DNA of 64,000 nucleotides, taken from NCBI GenBank assembly GCA_001312325.1, contig BBDJ01000010.1, positions 62,001-126,000 of the forward strand, read 5' to 3'. Origin of the DNA: Lysinibacillus pakistanensis (GTDB taxonomy: Bacteria; Bacillota; Bacilli; Bacillales_A; Planococcaceae). Under the pieces are notes generated by a model. The model ran no database searches, was not told where the DNA came from, and saw only the letters and a list, made by a program, of their open reading frames with translations. A program made the position numbers and the translations under genes. Shown here piece by piece: positions 32,451-43,097 of the stretch. Position 1 is the first letter of the stretch. Every line of letters starts with the position of its first letter.

Positions 32451-32877
32451 TTGTTAAAAACAGAGGTATTTGAACAATTAAAAAAATGCGATGAGAGAGA
32501 AGGATGCATTGGCAAAAGGCGTATTGTCGCTGTTGAAATCTGCATTAGATTTAGCGGAGAAGGAAAAGGGAGGGGCTTTATCTTCTGATGAAGAAATTGC
32601 AATTATCAATCGGGAGGTAAAGCAAACAAATCAAGCTTTAGATGGTGCCCAAAATGCAGGAAGAGCGGATTTAATTGAAAAAGAGGAAGCGAAATTAGTA
32701 CTATTAAAATCATTCTTGCCAAAGCAATTAACAGAAGAAGAAGTTGCAGAGAAGCTTACAGCGGCTGGAATAGTAAAGGGAATGGGCATGGGAGACGCAA
32801 TGAAAATTGCCAAACCTTTGTTAACAGGTCAAGCTGAGGGTGCTGTTATTTCAAAAGTTGTGAAGAGTATTATTTAA
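32451..32877 (+). CDS. yqeY: GatB/YqeY domain protein
   Basis: About 142 aa: AMREKDALAKGVLSLLKSAL at the N-terminus, KSFLPKQLTEEEV in the middle, and a C-terminal GAVISKVVKSII, a helical YqeY protein related to the tail of GatB. TTG 32451 follows AGAGGAGTG. A7 at 32479 is read as A6. Probably acts on aminoacyl-tRNA metabolism, but the role is not settled in the family. Confidence 0.85.
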
Positions 32878-32887
32878 ATTGACAAAA

Positions 32888-32922
32888 ACGAATTTCCTTT
32901 CGAAGGGGGAAATTCGTTTTCT
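32888..32922 (+). terminator. Terminator
   Basis: ACGAATTTCC pairs with GGAAATTCGT and T-rich DNA follows the yqeY gene. Confidence 0.75.
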
Positions 32923-32924
32923 TT

Positions 32925-32997
32925 TATCTTCATTCAGCAAATGTTTTTGTATCGAAAGCGAAGCGGCAGCTACAATTACGTCAAGGCGAAATTGATA
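32925..32997 (+). repeat. Mosaic repeat family, copy D (73-bp short form)
   Basis: Exact ends TATCTTCATTCAG and AAGGCGAAATTGATA as in copy E; middle GTATCGAAAGCGAAGCGGC as in A and B. Sits between a terminator and the TetR promoter. Confidence 0.75.
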
Positions 32998-33046
32998 ATG
33001 GAATTCTAACTGTTGCTAATTAAAATAACTAATAGTACACTATTAA

Positions 33047-33061
33047 TTAACCACTGGTCAA
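33047..33061. promoter_or_regulatory. TetR operator, copy 1
   Basis: TTAACCACTGGTCAA, a near palindrome, 14 bases before the tetR start. The same sequence in reverse complement is at 33691-33705. Autoregulation is inferred. Confidence 0.75.
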
Positions 33062-33075
33062 ATTAGGAGGGCAAT

Positions 33076-33657
33076 ATGTCACCGCGTAAACCAACAACAC
33101 AGGAATTAACAAAAGAAATGATTATCCATGAGGCACATAAACAATTTATTGCGAAGGATTTTCACCATGTATCAATGCGTAGTATTGCGAAAGAGCTAGG
33201 CTGTAGTCATGGGGCAATATACTATCATTTTAAAAATAAAGCAGAAATATTTTATGCTATTTTAGGCGAATACTTTTCTGAATTAAACACTACTTTAGAG
33301 AATACAGTGAATGGCCCTGAAGATAGTTCTACAAAGCTAAAAAATATTTTAGTAGGATATATGGCATTTGGTTTAAATAATCAAAGTCAATATGAATTAA
33401 TGTTTATGGTGAGGGACAATGAGATTGATGGACTCTCCCAAGAGGCAGCTAACCTTAGCTATGAAAAATTTGCACAATCCGTACAAGCATTATCAGAAAC
33501 TGAGCTGCTACTTTCAGATATCCATTCTACATTTATTGCGTTGCATGGATTTGTAGCACATTACCGTCATTATGTTAAAAATTATGAGGAAGCAAAGGAA
33601 GCAGTAGATGTACATGCAAGATTTCTTATCAAAGCATTAATTAAAGTTGAGCTCTAG
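33076..33657 (+). CDS. TetR/AcrR-family transcriptional regulator
   Basis: 193 aa. N-terminal HTH with FIAKDFHHVSMRSIAKELGC, then SHGAIYYHFKNKAEIF is a clean TetR DNA-binding domain; the C-terminal half is the ligand domain. It is flanked by two matching operators, so it likely represses itself and the following reductase gene, with a small-molecule inducer. AGGAGG precedes ATG 33076. Confidence 0.9.
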   Translation: MSPRKPTTQELTKEMIIHEAHKQFIAKDFHHVSMRSIAKELGCSHGAIYYHFKNKAEIFYAILGEYFSELNTTLENTVNGPEDSSTKLKNILVGYMAFGLNNQSQYELMFMVRDNEIDGLSQEAANLSYEKFAQSVQALSETELLLSDIHSTFIALHGFVAHYRHYVKNYEEAKEAVDVHARFLIKALIKVEL

Positions 33658-33690
33658 ATCAATTATCTGGAGCTATCTTTAAGCTTTTAT

Positions 33691-33705
33691 TTGACCAGTG
33701 GTTAA
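33691..33705. promoter_or_regulatory. TetR operator, copy 2
   Basis: TTGACCAGTGGTTAA, reverse complement of the site at 33047-33061, just upstream of the reductase gene's ribosome site. Confidence 0.75.
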
Positions 33706-33723
33706 TTAAAGGAGGGATTATTC

Positions 33724-34748
33724 TTGAAAACAGCTTTAGTTATCGGAGCATCAGGTGGAATGGGTTATGCTCTTGTAAATGAATTAGTAAGGCGACAAAT
33801 AAAGGTGAGGGCATTTGCACGACACAAAGAAAAATTAGTTACTTTATTTCACCATACCAAAAATGTTGAAATCATTTCAGGTAATATCTTCAATGAACAG
33901 GATATTAGTCAGGCTTCGAAAGGGGTAGATGTAATTTTTCATGCAATAAGTTTTCCGTATCAGGATTGGGAAAAGCTACATATACCGTGCCTAGAAATGG
34001 TCATAAAAATAGCTGAAAAACAAAGAGCGAGGATAGCACTTGTCGATAATATATATGCATATGGGAAACAATCGGTCAGAGATGTAACTGAGGAGACATT
34101 GAAAAGACCACATACAAAGAAGGGAAAAATTCGATTGTCTATGGAAAATAAATTAAAAGATAGCCATGTACCCTCTGTAATCGTTCATTTTCCAGATTTA
34201 TATGGACCAAATGCAGAAAATACCATTCTCTATGAAACATTAAAAAAATGTTGTCCAAGGTAAAAAAGCTAATTTTGTAGGAAATATGAAGGTGAAGAGG
34301 GAATTCCTTTATACAGTTGATGGTGCAAAGGCTATGGTTGAACTAGCCTTAAGGGATGATACATACAATCAAAATTGGAATGTACCAGCTACACATACAA
34401 TTTCCGGGGTTCAATTAGTGGAGATTCTAGCGAATTAACAGGCTACAAGAAAGGAATCAGACTGTATCTAAAGGAATGTTACAATTAATAGGAATATTCT
34501 CTCCACCTATGAAAGAAGTAGTTGAAATGTTTTATTTAACAGAGGAACCAGTTATTTTAAGTGGGGAAAAGTATGAAAAGGAAATTGGTCCTTTACCACG
34601 TACTTCTTATAGAGCTGGTCTAGAGGAAACCATTTTATGGATGCAACAGAAGGAAGATAATACTTACAGCAATAAAAAATCCGCTATATTTCAAGAAAGT
34701 ATAGCGGATTTAATGTATTTAGTTTTTATAGCTGAAATTTTTGTATGA
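33724..34748 (+). CDS. NAD(P)-dependent epimerase/dehydratase-like protein
   Basis: Rossmann-fold atypical [23 protein letters not shown] (cofactor loop), [14 protein letters not shown], then DNIYAYGK with the catalytic-like Tyr-x-x-x-Lys region and [11 protein letters not shown]. The second half ([20 protein letters not shown]) is reached by reading A7 at 34245 as A6; at least two further shifts (about 34434 and 34462) precede [19 protein letters not shown]. The 3' end overlaps a terminator hairpin, so the exact stop is uncertain. It is the presumed target of the upstream TetR regulator. Confidence 0.75.
34677..34711. terminator. Bidirectional terminator
   Basis: AAATCCGCTATA pairs with TATAGCGGATTT between convergent genes. 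Confidence 0.75.
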
Positions 34749-36432
34749 TATGACGAAGCTGTTGTGCCATCTCCGCTAAATTATTGGAAGATGCAGTAAT
34801 TTCTTCGATGCTTGCTGATTGTTCCTCAGACGCTGCTGCTACATTTTGAATATTTCCTGATGCTTGAACGGCTACTATACCAACTTCTTCTACAGAAATA
34901 GCAATACTGTTCACACCTTGGTTCATGTTGGTAATGATCGTATTGACATGATTCATTTCCTTTGTTAGCTCCATAATTTGTGTATTAATTTCTCCAAAGG
35001 CCTCACCAGATGCATTGAAGGTTGTTGAGCTTTCCACAAGATTACTGCTGCTAATTCCCATAGATTTTACAGCCTGTGCAGATTCCTCTTTAATGGTTTC
35101 AATCCGTGTTCGAATACTGTTAGTTGCTGCTAATGATTGATCAGCAAGCTTACGTACTTCCTCTGCAACAACGGCAAAGCCCTTACCATGTTCGCCAGCT
35201 CTTGCTGCTTCAATAGATGCATTTAACGCGAGTAAATTGGTTTGGTCTGTTATTTGGTTAATTAAGGTCACAATGTCACCAATTTCATTTGTGTATGTGC
35301 TTAAACGTTCCACAACTGCTGAAGTCTCTTGAATGGCAGTAGTAGTGACAGTCATTTTCTCAGTTGCATTTTGAATTGTCGTATTACCTTTTTCAGAAAT
35401 TGTGGATGCACTAATTGCCTTTGCTGTCACATCATTCACGCTCGAAACGACCTCAGCCATTTTTGTAGAGATTACTGAGATATGATTTTCTACCTCTTCA
35501 ATGGAGGTTGTTTGCTTTTCTGAACCAGCTGCAACTTCCTGCATGGAAGATGTAATTTGCTGTATGGATGCGCTTGTTTGCTCAGAACTTGCTGTTAATT
35601 CCTCTGACATAGCAGCGACTTGTTCAGCATTTTCTGCGATTTGCTGAATTAGTAAGCGTAAATCTTCTGTCATATTTTCGATGCCCAGAGAAAGCTGTGC
35701 GATTTCATTGGAACCTTTGATTTGTAGAGGTTCAACAGCTAAATCTCCCTTGCTACCCTGCCAACATAACCAGTTATTTTTTTTATTGGTTTTGTAATAC
35801 CAATGCTTATGAAATAAGCGACAATAATCCCTAATAGGATGAAAATCACCGTCATAATGATACATATCCAAAGTGTCTCTGTTTGTAGCTTAGAGATAAA
35901 GGAAGCATCCATATCTAAACCGAATAAAATGTCCGTGTTTTTAAATGGTATAAAAATGGATTTATGAATACCATATTCATCTTGATAAATATCGCTTATT
36001 TGCAAAGAACCAGCGTCTAAAGCAACATTCATTTTTTCATCGAAAACATAATCTTCTTTGTAATTATCTTTGTTGCTTAAAGCGACGATATGCTCCTTTC
36101 CGTTAGAGCGGGAAAGGATATATGCATTTTCAATATCGTTTTTATTCACTGTGCCATTTAATTGCTTTAGTAGTTGTTCATATTTTTGGTGATTCCCATT
36201 GTCTGCAGCAATGACATCATTTTTTTTCTAAATCTTCGAAAATAGAATTAGAAACAATTTCTAATGATGACTCAAATTGTGTAATGACAAAATTATCGAT
36301 AATTCGATAAGACGTTATAAAAAGTACCACACTAAATATGATTGAAATAATAGCAATGGGAATGGTGAAGCTTGCAATATATTTATAAAGTAAAGAACCC
36401 TTTAATTTATTTATTATATTCAACTTTGGCAT
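34726..36432 (-). CDS. Methyl-accepting chemotaxis protein
   Basis: About 568 aa. First TM ([20 protein letters not shown]), an extracytoplasmic sensor domain (about 36300-35900), second TM ([19 protein letters not shown]), HAMP region, and a signalling domain with the hairpin tip [20 protein letters not shown]. Shifts at about 36225 (T7) and 35754 (missing A) are treated as errors. The start lies within the last codons of the decarboxylase gene with TGGAGG upstream, so the two are co-translated. The sensed ligand may relate to that enzyme's substrate or amine product. Confidence 0.9.
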
Positions 36433-38051
36433 CCTCCAATACTTGCAGTTTTTGTTTCAGGAAATGGACCATAGCATGGATATGTTCTGTTTCAGTATAA
36501 GGAGAAATAGCAAAGAATTTTGCAGCTGCAACTGGAATTTGTTGCTTTGTATCACTTGTGCGGACAGTACAAAAACGTGTTGTATCACCAAAAAATACTT
36601 CGTCTCGATCCTGACCAATAATTTCAAAGAAAGAGGCATTAATTGCATTTATATATTCAATTTGGTCTTGTGTATAGCAACCTGCCTGCTCCGTGTGCCA
36701 GTTATAGCCATCTGGATATAAACGAAAGGCTGTAACGGGTCCAATATTCGTTCCATTTACTACTTGCAGCATAGGTGCATGCTCCGCTAATTGTGTACGG
36801 AATGCTAAATTAACACGCACATAATTGGCTAATATTTGTTGATAGCCTTCTTTACCAAATGCCTGTAAAGCTGCATAAATAGCTATTGAACTTCCCATTC
36901 GTGAGCACTCTAATGTATAGCCTGTATGGTAGGAGCCATAACCGCGATTGCCGACGTATGGTGTATCAAAGTCCTCAATATCAAGTAACTGTAAACTGTT
37001 ACCTTCTTTTATAAGGAATAAGCTAGTTAAATATGGTGTCTGACCAAGCTTTTGGAAGTCAAAGCACAGGCTATCTGCAATTGCTAGATGCTGCATACGT
37101 GTACGAATATGTCTCAATCCCTGTAATACCTCTGCCTCTAGCTGAAGGGGATTGGCAGTAAAGTCGTAATCGTTGAAAAATGCGTAAAAGCCTCCCAAAG
37201 CGGAATCAGCATGGATATGTATCGGTTGTAAGGCATATTTTTTCTCAAGACCTATAGTGACTTCCTTAATGGCTTGTACATCATCAATGGCAAATTGATC
37301 CGTAGCGCCTGTTGTAGCTACTACATAGACTGGGATTCCACCATTTTCAATAACCTCTGTCATACGTGCCTGTAAGTCATTAATATCCATAGAATGGTCT
37401 TTTCCAGCTTTTACACGTACTAAATGCTTACTTCCTATACCTACCGCTTCAATCGATTTTAATAGGCTATAATGTGCATTTTCTGATGCAAAGCAATATA
37501 AATTATTTGGAATACCCTCTTCCTTTGCCTGTGGAAATTGCTTAGCAATGGCAAGACGAAGACCACTAAATACAGCCCCTTGTCCTCCCCAAGTTGTATA
37601 GCCAAAGCTCTTAGTGTAGTCATAGCCTACTAACTTCGACATCATCGCTACAACTTTTACTTCACACTCTGCAGCAGCAGGTCCATAAACATCCCATAGA
37701 TTGTTACCGTTCAAAAGGGCATTTGTAAACTGGCCCAATATACCAGGGATACTAGCCATTGGTAATACATTCGTGACAAAATTACGCGTATGATAAGGGT
37801 GTCCTTGCATCAACTGTGTAAGTTCTTCCACAACCTGATCGAGCCCAACACCTGTATTTGCTATTTGATTGTCTTGCATTAATTCTTGATAGAAATTAGA
37901 GGAACGCTCTTTCATTGGTCCAAGAGACGTTTTATTGGGATTCTTTAATGCATCTAGAGAGGAAACAATTTTCTCTAATAGGGATAAAAAATTCTCCCTT
38001 TGCTGGATATTTCCATCTTCGCTTTGGAATAATTGTTGGATTTTTTTTCAT
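36407..38051 (-). CDS. PLP-dependent group II decarboxylase
   Basis: About 547 aa. PLP-binding lysine in FDFQKLGQTP, upstream HADSALGGFYAF, and GGQGAVFSGLRLA. Family members decarboxylate glutamate, 2,4-diaminobutyrate or aromatic amino acids; substrate here is not clear. Reading A8 near 38041 as A7 extends the N-terminus to ATG 38051 (MKKIQQLFQSEDGN) with AAAGGA 8 bases upstream, rather than the internal ATG at 37915. It overlaps the chemoreceptor gene by 26 bases. Confidence 0.85.
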
Positions 38052-38117
38052 ATTCATCATCCTTTGTAGTTCATATTTCCTCTATTTTTCATTTCTTGAA
38101 AATAGGCCGTTTTTCTA

Positions 38118-38479
38118 AAGTTATAATAACATATAATAACAAAAAAATGAATTTATATTTTCCTGAAAAAAATATTATTTTACATTTCTGAATAATCCAA
38201 TTTATTTAATGGGAAATATAGAAAATGTATTAGTGATTAATTAATTTTAGAAAGGTTGTATTTTAAAGGTTTTTTTTGTGCAGTTGTTAAGGAAAGAATT
38301 ACAAAAGTGAGGATAGTGGGATATTGTGATGAAAAATGAATGTTTTTAAAATACTATTCTTATAATAATTTTAAAATAATATTAATAATAAGAAAATTAT
38401 AATACTTTTTGACTAATTATAATAAAGACTGTTTAATAGATCGAAACTCTGTAAATAGTAATCTGCTATACATGAAAAA
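38118..38479. other. AT-rich gene-free interval
   Basis: Very AT-rich promoter side of the decarboxylase operon. No gene or clear motif was found. Confidence 0.3.
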
Positions 38480-38508
38480 AGAATCTGCCTCATTTGTGCA
38501 GATTCTCA
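38480..38508. terminator. Terminator of the deacetylase pseudogene
   Basis: AGAATCTGC pairs with GCAGATTCT. Confidence 0.6.
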
Positions 38509-39403
38509 GATTTATCCTGAAGTTCTTTAATGGTGACAAAGCGGTATCCATCCTCAGTAAGTGACTGCAAGATACCTTCGATTGCTTGCAGTTCACTGTC
38601 TGTATTGTCTTACATGGGATGCATTAAAATAATCGAGCCAGATTGAATATGTTCTTTCACATAGTTAATTTTTTTCATCAGGTGTTGAATAGAAGGAGTC
38701 AGGCTCCAAATTCCACGTTATTGTATCATGATTTGTTTTACTTAAATAAAGCGGAAATCCAATTAGCTTTTTCCCATACGGCGGTCGAACAGGCGGGATA
38801 TCTGGATAGCCAATAATTTTTATAAGTTCATCTGTTTTTTTCTATTTCATTTTTATCTTCATTCAGCAGAAGACTCCCACCTCTACAGGTGGTGAGATGA
38901 ATGCGGTTTTGATTCCTTTTCAGTGGGTGTCCAAACACCTACTGAATGAAGATAAAGCCTCCGGCGGATGTCACGGATTTTCAAAGGAATGAATTGTGCA
39001 GGCACAATTCAAAATCCGGACGCAATTACGCCAAGGCGAAATTGATAAAAGGTAGGGCTCTTAAAGACCATTCGCTTATGTGAATAGGTATGATTGCCAT
39101 TTTGATGACTGGCATTCACAATTTTTTTTACCCTCTTCTAAATTTTCTTCAAGATCTTTTCCAATTAAAAAAAAGGTTGCTTTAGCATCGTAGTCATCCA
39201 GTAATGTTAAAATGGGACTGACATTTTTAGTTGGACCGTCATCAAAAGTTAATGCTACAACCTTTTCTGTAGTTTCAATATGAGGGATAATCTTGCCAAA
39301 AAGTTGATAGTCTCTAGCATTCATTAACTTATAAGCACCAAATGCTAAAACAACAATGAAAAAAAAGAATAATTCCTAAATAAGTAATTTTCTTTTTCAG
39401 CAT
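38490..39403 (-). pseudogene. Polysaccharide deacetylase, interrupted by a repeat element
   Basis: The start (39403, after GGAGGG) gives a membrane anchor, then VALTFDDGPTKNVSPILTLL (NodB motif 1 with the metal Asp), KATFFLIG and NGNHTYSHKRM (metal His). The gene is then cut by the 194-bp element at 38854-39047 and resumes at NEIEKTDELIKIIGYPDIPP, then PPYGKKLIG and LMHPM. A stop TAA replaces the codon after HPM at 38610-38612. Insertion and nonsense are independent of run errors, so the gene is dead. Confidence 0.85.
38854..39047 (+). mobile_element. Mosaic repeat family, copy E: 194-bp MITE-like insertion
   Basis: Starts TATCTTCATTCAG and ends GAAATTGATA, inside a deacetylase gene. Internal inverted copy CTGAATGAAGATA at 38942-38954. 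Hairpins: CCACCT/AGGTGG (38877), CAGT-GGTGT/ACACC-ACTG (38921), GAATTGTGC/GCACAATTC (38991), CAATTACGCC/GGCGAAATTG (39023-39044). No transposase is encoded, and no clear target-site duplication was seen. Confidence 0.8.
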
Positions 39404-39583
39404 TAGTCCCTCCCTGCTATTTATTTAATTCTAAAAAAAAGCCTTACACAAATTTGTTATTGATCAATACCCATTGTATGAGAAGATACGGTATGACAAA
39501 CATTAAGTCTTAAAGGTTATATAATGTTCCCCTAATAACTACAATAATTGTGTAAATAACTTTCTGAAAAATGAGGTGTACAT

Positions 39584-40434
39584 GTGTCTAATGATATGCT
39601 TCTAGTTGAAGGTCAGTCGAAGGGGAGTCGATTGCGTAAAATATGGTTTGTTGTAGTGTTATTTTTAATATTGGTGATTGGTGTAATTGTTTTTTATTAT
39701 TTATTTAATAAGGATTTAAATTTTGAAACCTATAAAACAGTTGTCGGTAAAACCACTGAAAATAGCCTTGGAAGTTTGACCTTGAATGAAGTAATAGTGG
39801 ATGACAATCAGATTTTATTAAATGCAACCTTTAAACCAGAAAACGATACACTTTTCGACTATCAAATTTTCTTTTTTTCCACAAGTATTGATTAATGGAA
39901 AAGAGTTTACAGTAAGAAATGGAGGGCAGTCCATTGCGCAATCGGATAAAACCTATACCATTTATAGCAGTGTTAAACTAAGTGAGTTACCAAAGGATGA
40001 AACATTAAATTTAGATATTCGCTATAACGACTGGAACGGAAAAAAAGGCGATTGACGAGCCATGGAACTTTCAAGTAGAAGCATCACAGAAGCAATTACA
40101 AAATGATAGGAACGTTTTTTTCAGTTAAAAAAAAAGTTGAAGCTAATAGATGGCCAACAAATAACGATTGACAGGGTTGTTTCTACACCAATATCAACAA
40201 CAATTTATTTTCATTCTGACACAGCCCTATTGAATAATGCCATACAATTTAATATTCAATCTACATCAGGTGAATTATGGCGCCTTAACGCTGCGTATGC
40301 ATTAAATGAGGACAATACAAAATGGGGAGTTCGTCTTGACGCCCTATATTTGACAGAAAAAAACTTACTATTTAATTCCAATTGCTACAGATGGAAATGA
40401 GCTTGGTTCTAAAATTAAAATGACAAAAAAATAA
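39584..40434 (+). CDS. Membrane-anchored protein with Ig-like (DUF5643-type) region
   Basis: One N-terminal TM (IWFVVVLFLILVIGVIVFYY) and a beta-rich extracellular region (SLTLNEVIVDDNQILLNATF, then LNLDIRYNDWNGKK and PWNFQVEASQ), resembling the domain found in anti-sigma-associated DUF4179/DUF5643 proteins. A/T-run corrections near 39870, 40041, 40120 and 40361 make one frame of about 282 aa. GTG 39584 follows GAGGTG. No anti-sigma gene is adjacent. Confidence 0.6.
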
Positions 40435-40521
40435 GAAAAATGCTTATTTCAATCTTTACAATACTTTAATCTAAAAACAAGGTTTCACCATGTAAGATAA
40501 TGATATATTACATGGAAAGTA

Positions 40522-41681
40522 GTGAGGTTGTTGCGAAGGTTATGGGAGATCTTTTTAGTTTCCTTTAAATTAGGCTGTACTTCCTTTGGTGGTCCAGCTG
40601 CTCATTTAGGGTATTTTCAAAATGAATATGTTGAAAAACGTAAGTGGTTATCAGCAAATGATTACAGTCAGCTTGTAGCACTTAGTCAATTTCTACCTGG
40701 TCCCGCATCGAGTCAAGTAGGAATGGGCATTGGCTTATTAAGAGGTGGAATATTTGGGAGTATAATTTCTTTTCTTGGCTTTACATTACCGTCAGTGTTG
40801 CTGCTGATTGCATTCGGATATTTTTCGACGCATGTAGAGATGAGCTGGGTCCATGGCTTAAAATTAGTGCTGTTGCGATTGTTGCACAGGCTATTTTGGA
40901 TATGTCCAGGAAATTGATTTCTAGCATATGGCATTTAATAATTGCCGTGTTTGCACTTGGAGTAGTGCTTTTATGGGTACATTCATTATCACAGGTATTG
41001 GTGATAGGTCTTGCTGCCCTCATAGGCTTTCGATTTATTAAAATCACCAAGGAAATGAATCAACATGTAACAGTTGCACCTATTTCCAAAAAAGCAGGGT
41101 TCATTTTATTATCACTGTTTTTCTTACTCCTTATTGGTTTACCAGCTGTTAGTCCATTTATGCAATATGAATGGTTTATATTGGTTGAAAAGTTTTATCT
41201 ATCAGGTGCCTTAGTGTTTGGTGGCGGTCATGTAGTACTGCCTTTGTTAGAAGTTCAATTTGTACAAAGTGGATTAATGAGTTCTTCTGATTTTATTACA
41301 GGTTATGGAATGACACAGGCAGTTCCTGGTCCATTATTCACGTTTGCCTCTTACATAGGTATGATGATTGCTGGAGTACCTGGGGCCATTATTGCTACAA
41401 TAGCATTTTTCTTCCTGCCTTTTTACTTATAGTTGGGGCAATGCCATTCTGGCTAGCGCTGAATCAATTCCCAAGATTAAGAGGGGCAATAGCAGGTGCA
41501 AATGCTGCCGTTGTTGGAATATTAGCAGCAGCTTTTTTTTCATCCAATTGCTACAGAGACAATTGAAAATTGGTTAGACATTGTTATATCTGCCATCTTT
41601 TTATGGTGCTTAATGCGATGGAAAATACCGCCTTATTTATTGGTAATCATTGGACTTTGCATAGGAATTATACGTTATTAA
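40522..41681 (+). CDS. Chromate transporter family (ChrA-like), two-domain form
   Basis: The paired repeats begin FKLGCTSFGGPAAHLGYFQN and FYLSGALVFGGGHVVLPLLE, with FLPGPASSQVGMGIG and QAVPGPLFTFASYIG. About 386 aa once three one-base shifts (about 40874, 41424, 41535) are corrected. The family exports chromate, though many members have other anion substrates. GTG start at 40522. Confidence 0.85.
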
Positions 41682-41697
41682 AAATACACTTTCTAAA

Positions 41698-41735
41698 TCA
41701 AAACCATGAATCTTTATGGTTTTGATTTTTTTGTG
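41698..41735 (+). terminator. Terminator
   Basis: TCAAAACCAT pairs with ATGGTTTTGA and T6 follows. Confidence 0.75.
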
Positions 41736-41861
41736 GAAAATGGATCCTATGAACTTCCACTTGATACACATACTTTTCTTAGATGGATTCATGGCGTTCT
41801 ATTCTTTGTTTGTTTATAATGTAAAAATGGAAAAAGACTTTATCAGAAAGAAGGGATAGCT

Positions 41862-43008
41862 ATGGCACGAGGTGTTTACATTCATATTCCTTTTTGTCAT
41901 CAAATTTGTAATTATTGTGATTTCAATAAATTCTATTTCAAAAATCAACCAGTTGATGAATATATAGAAACCCTAGGCAAGGAGATGGCACTTGCCATAC
42001 AAAAGTATCCTGACCATTTTAAACAAATCGAAACGATCTTTCTCGGTGGTGGAACACCGACTGCGTTATCGCCTGAGCAATTAGAAAAACTTCTTGGGCT
42101 GATTCGTACGTATATTCCTATGGACAGTGTGACAGAATTTACATCAGAGGCAAATCCGGACGAGCTCTCAGAGGAGAAATTGCAGGCATTATTTGCTGGA
42201 GGTGTCAATCGTTTAAGTATGGGGGTGCAGTCCTTTGATCAGACGTTATTAAAGAAAATTGGACGTACTCATAGTAACGAACATGTTTATGAAACAATTG
42301 CCTTGGCGAAAAAGGTCGGCTTTCACAATATAAGCATAGATTTAATGTATGGTCTGCCTGGGCAAACAATGGCACAATGGGAGAACTCCTTAGCAAAGGC
42401 CTTTGCCTTGAAGTTACCGCATATTTCCGCATACTCATTAATAGTAGAGCCAAAAACGATATTTTATAATCAATATACAAAGGGAAAACTGCATTTACCA
42501 ACCGAAGATCTTGAGGCAGACATGTATGATGTATTGATGAAACAGATGGAGGCTCATGGGCTGCAACAATATGAAATAAGTAACTTCGCGCAATCCGATT
42601 TCAGCTCTAGTCATAACAAAATTTATTGGGAAAACGATGAATATGCAGGCTTTGGCGCTGGTGCACATGGATATGTTGCTGGTATCCGTTATTCCAATCA
42701 TGGACCATTAAAAAAAATATATTGATGCAGTAAACAAAGGTGATTTACCAATTGTCTATGAGCATATTGTGACAGAGAATGAAAAACGTGAAGAACAAAT
42801 GTTTTTAGGTCTGCGAAAAACAGAGGGAGTATTACACCATATATATGAAGAGAAATTTAATGAAACGATGCTTACACGTTATCGTCATGTTATCGAAAAG
42901 TTAGTATCAGAAGGTCTTTTGGAACACGATCCGAATGGAATTCATCTGACACGAAAAGGTCGATTTGTAGGGAATGAAGTATTTCAACAATTTTTGCTAG
43001 AAGATTGA
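41862..43008 (+). CDS. hemW: Radical SAM heme chaperone HemW
   Basis: About 381 aa. Radical SAM motif with FCHQICNYCDFNKF binds the 4Fe-4S cluster; GGGTPTALSPEQLE and GVNRLSMGVQSFD follow. HemW delivers heme rather than oxidising coproporphyrinogen. A7 near 42713 is read as A6 (GPLKKYIDAVN). It directly precedes hrcA, as in other bacilli. Confidence 0.9.
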
Positions 43009-43017
43009 GCGATTTCG

Positions 43018-43083
43018 TTGACATAAAATGTGGGATTTGATAACTTAATAATAGTATTAGCACTCCTCTTAGTTGAGTGCTAA
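43018..43083 (+). promoter_or_regulatory. Heat-shock promoter with CIRCE operator
   Basis: TTGACA at 43018 and a -10-like element near 43041 are followed by the inverted repeat TTAGCACTC-N9-GAGTGCTAA at 43057-43083, an exact CIRCE. HrcA binds it and represses the operon at normal temperature. Confidence 0.95.
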
Positions 43084-43097
43084 CAGAGGTGATAATC

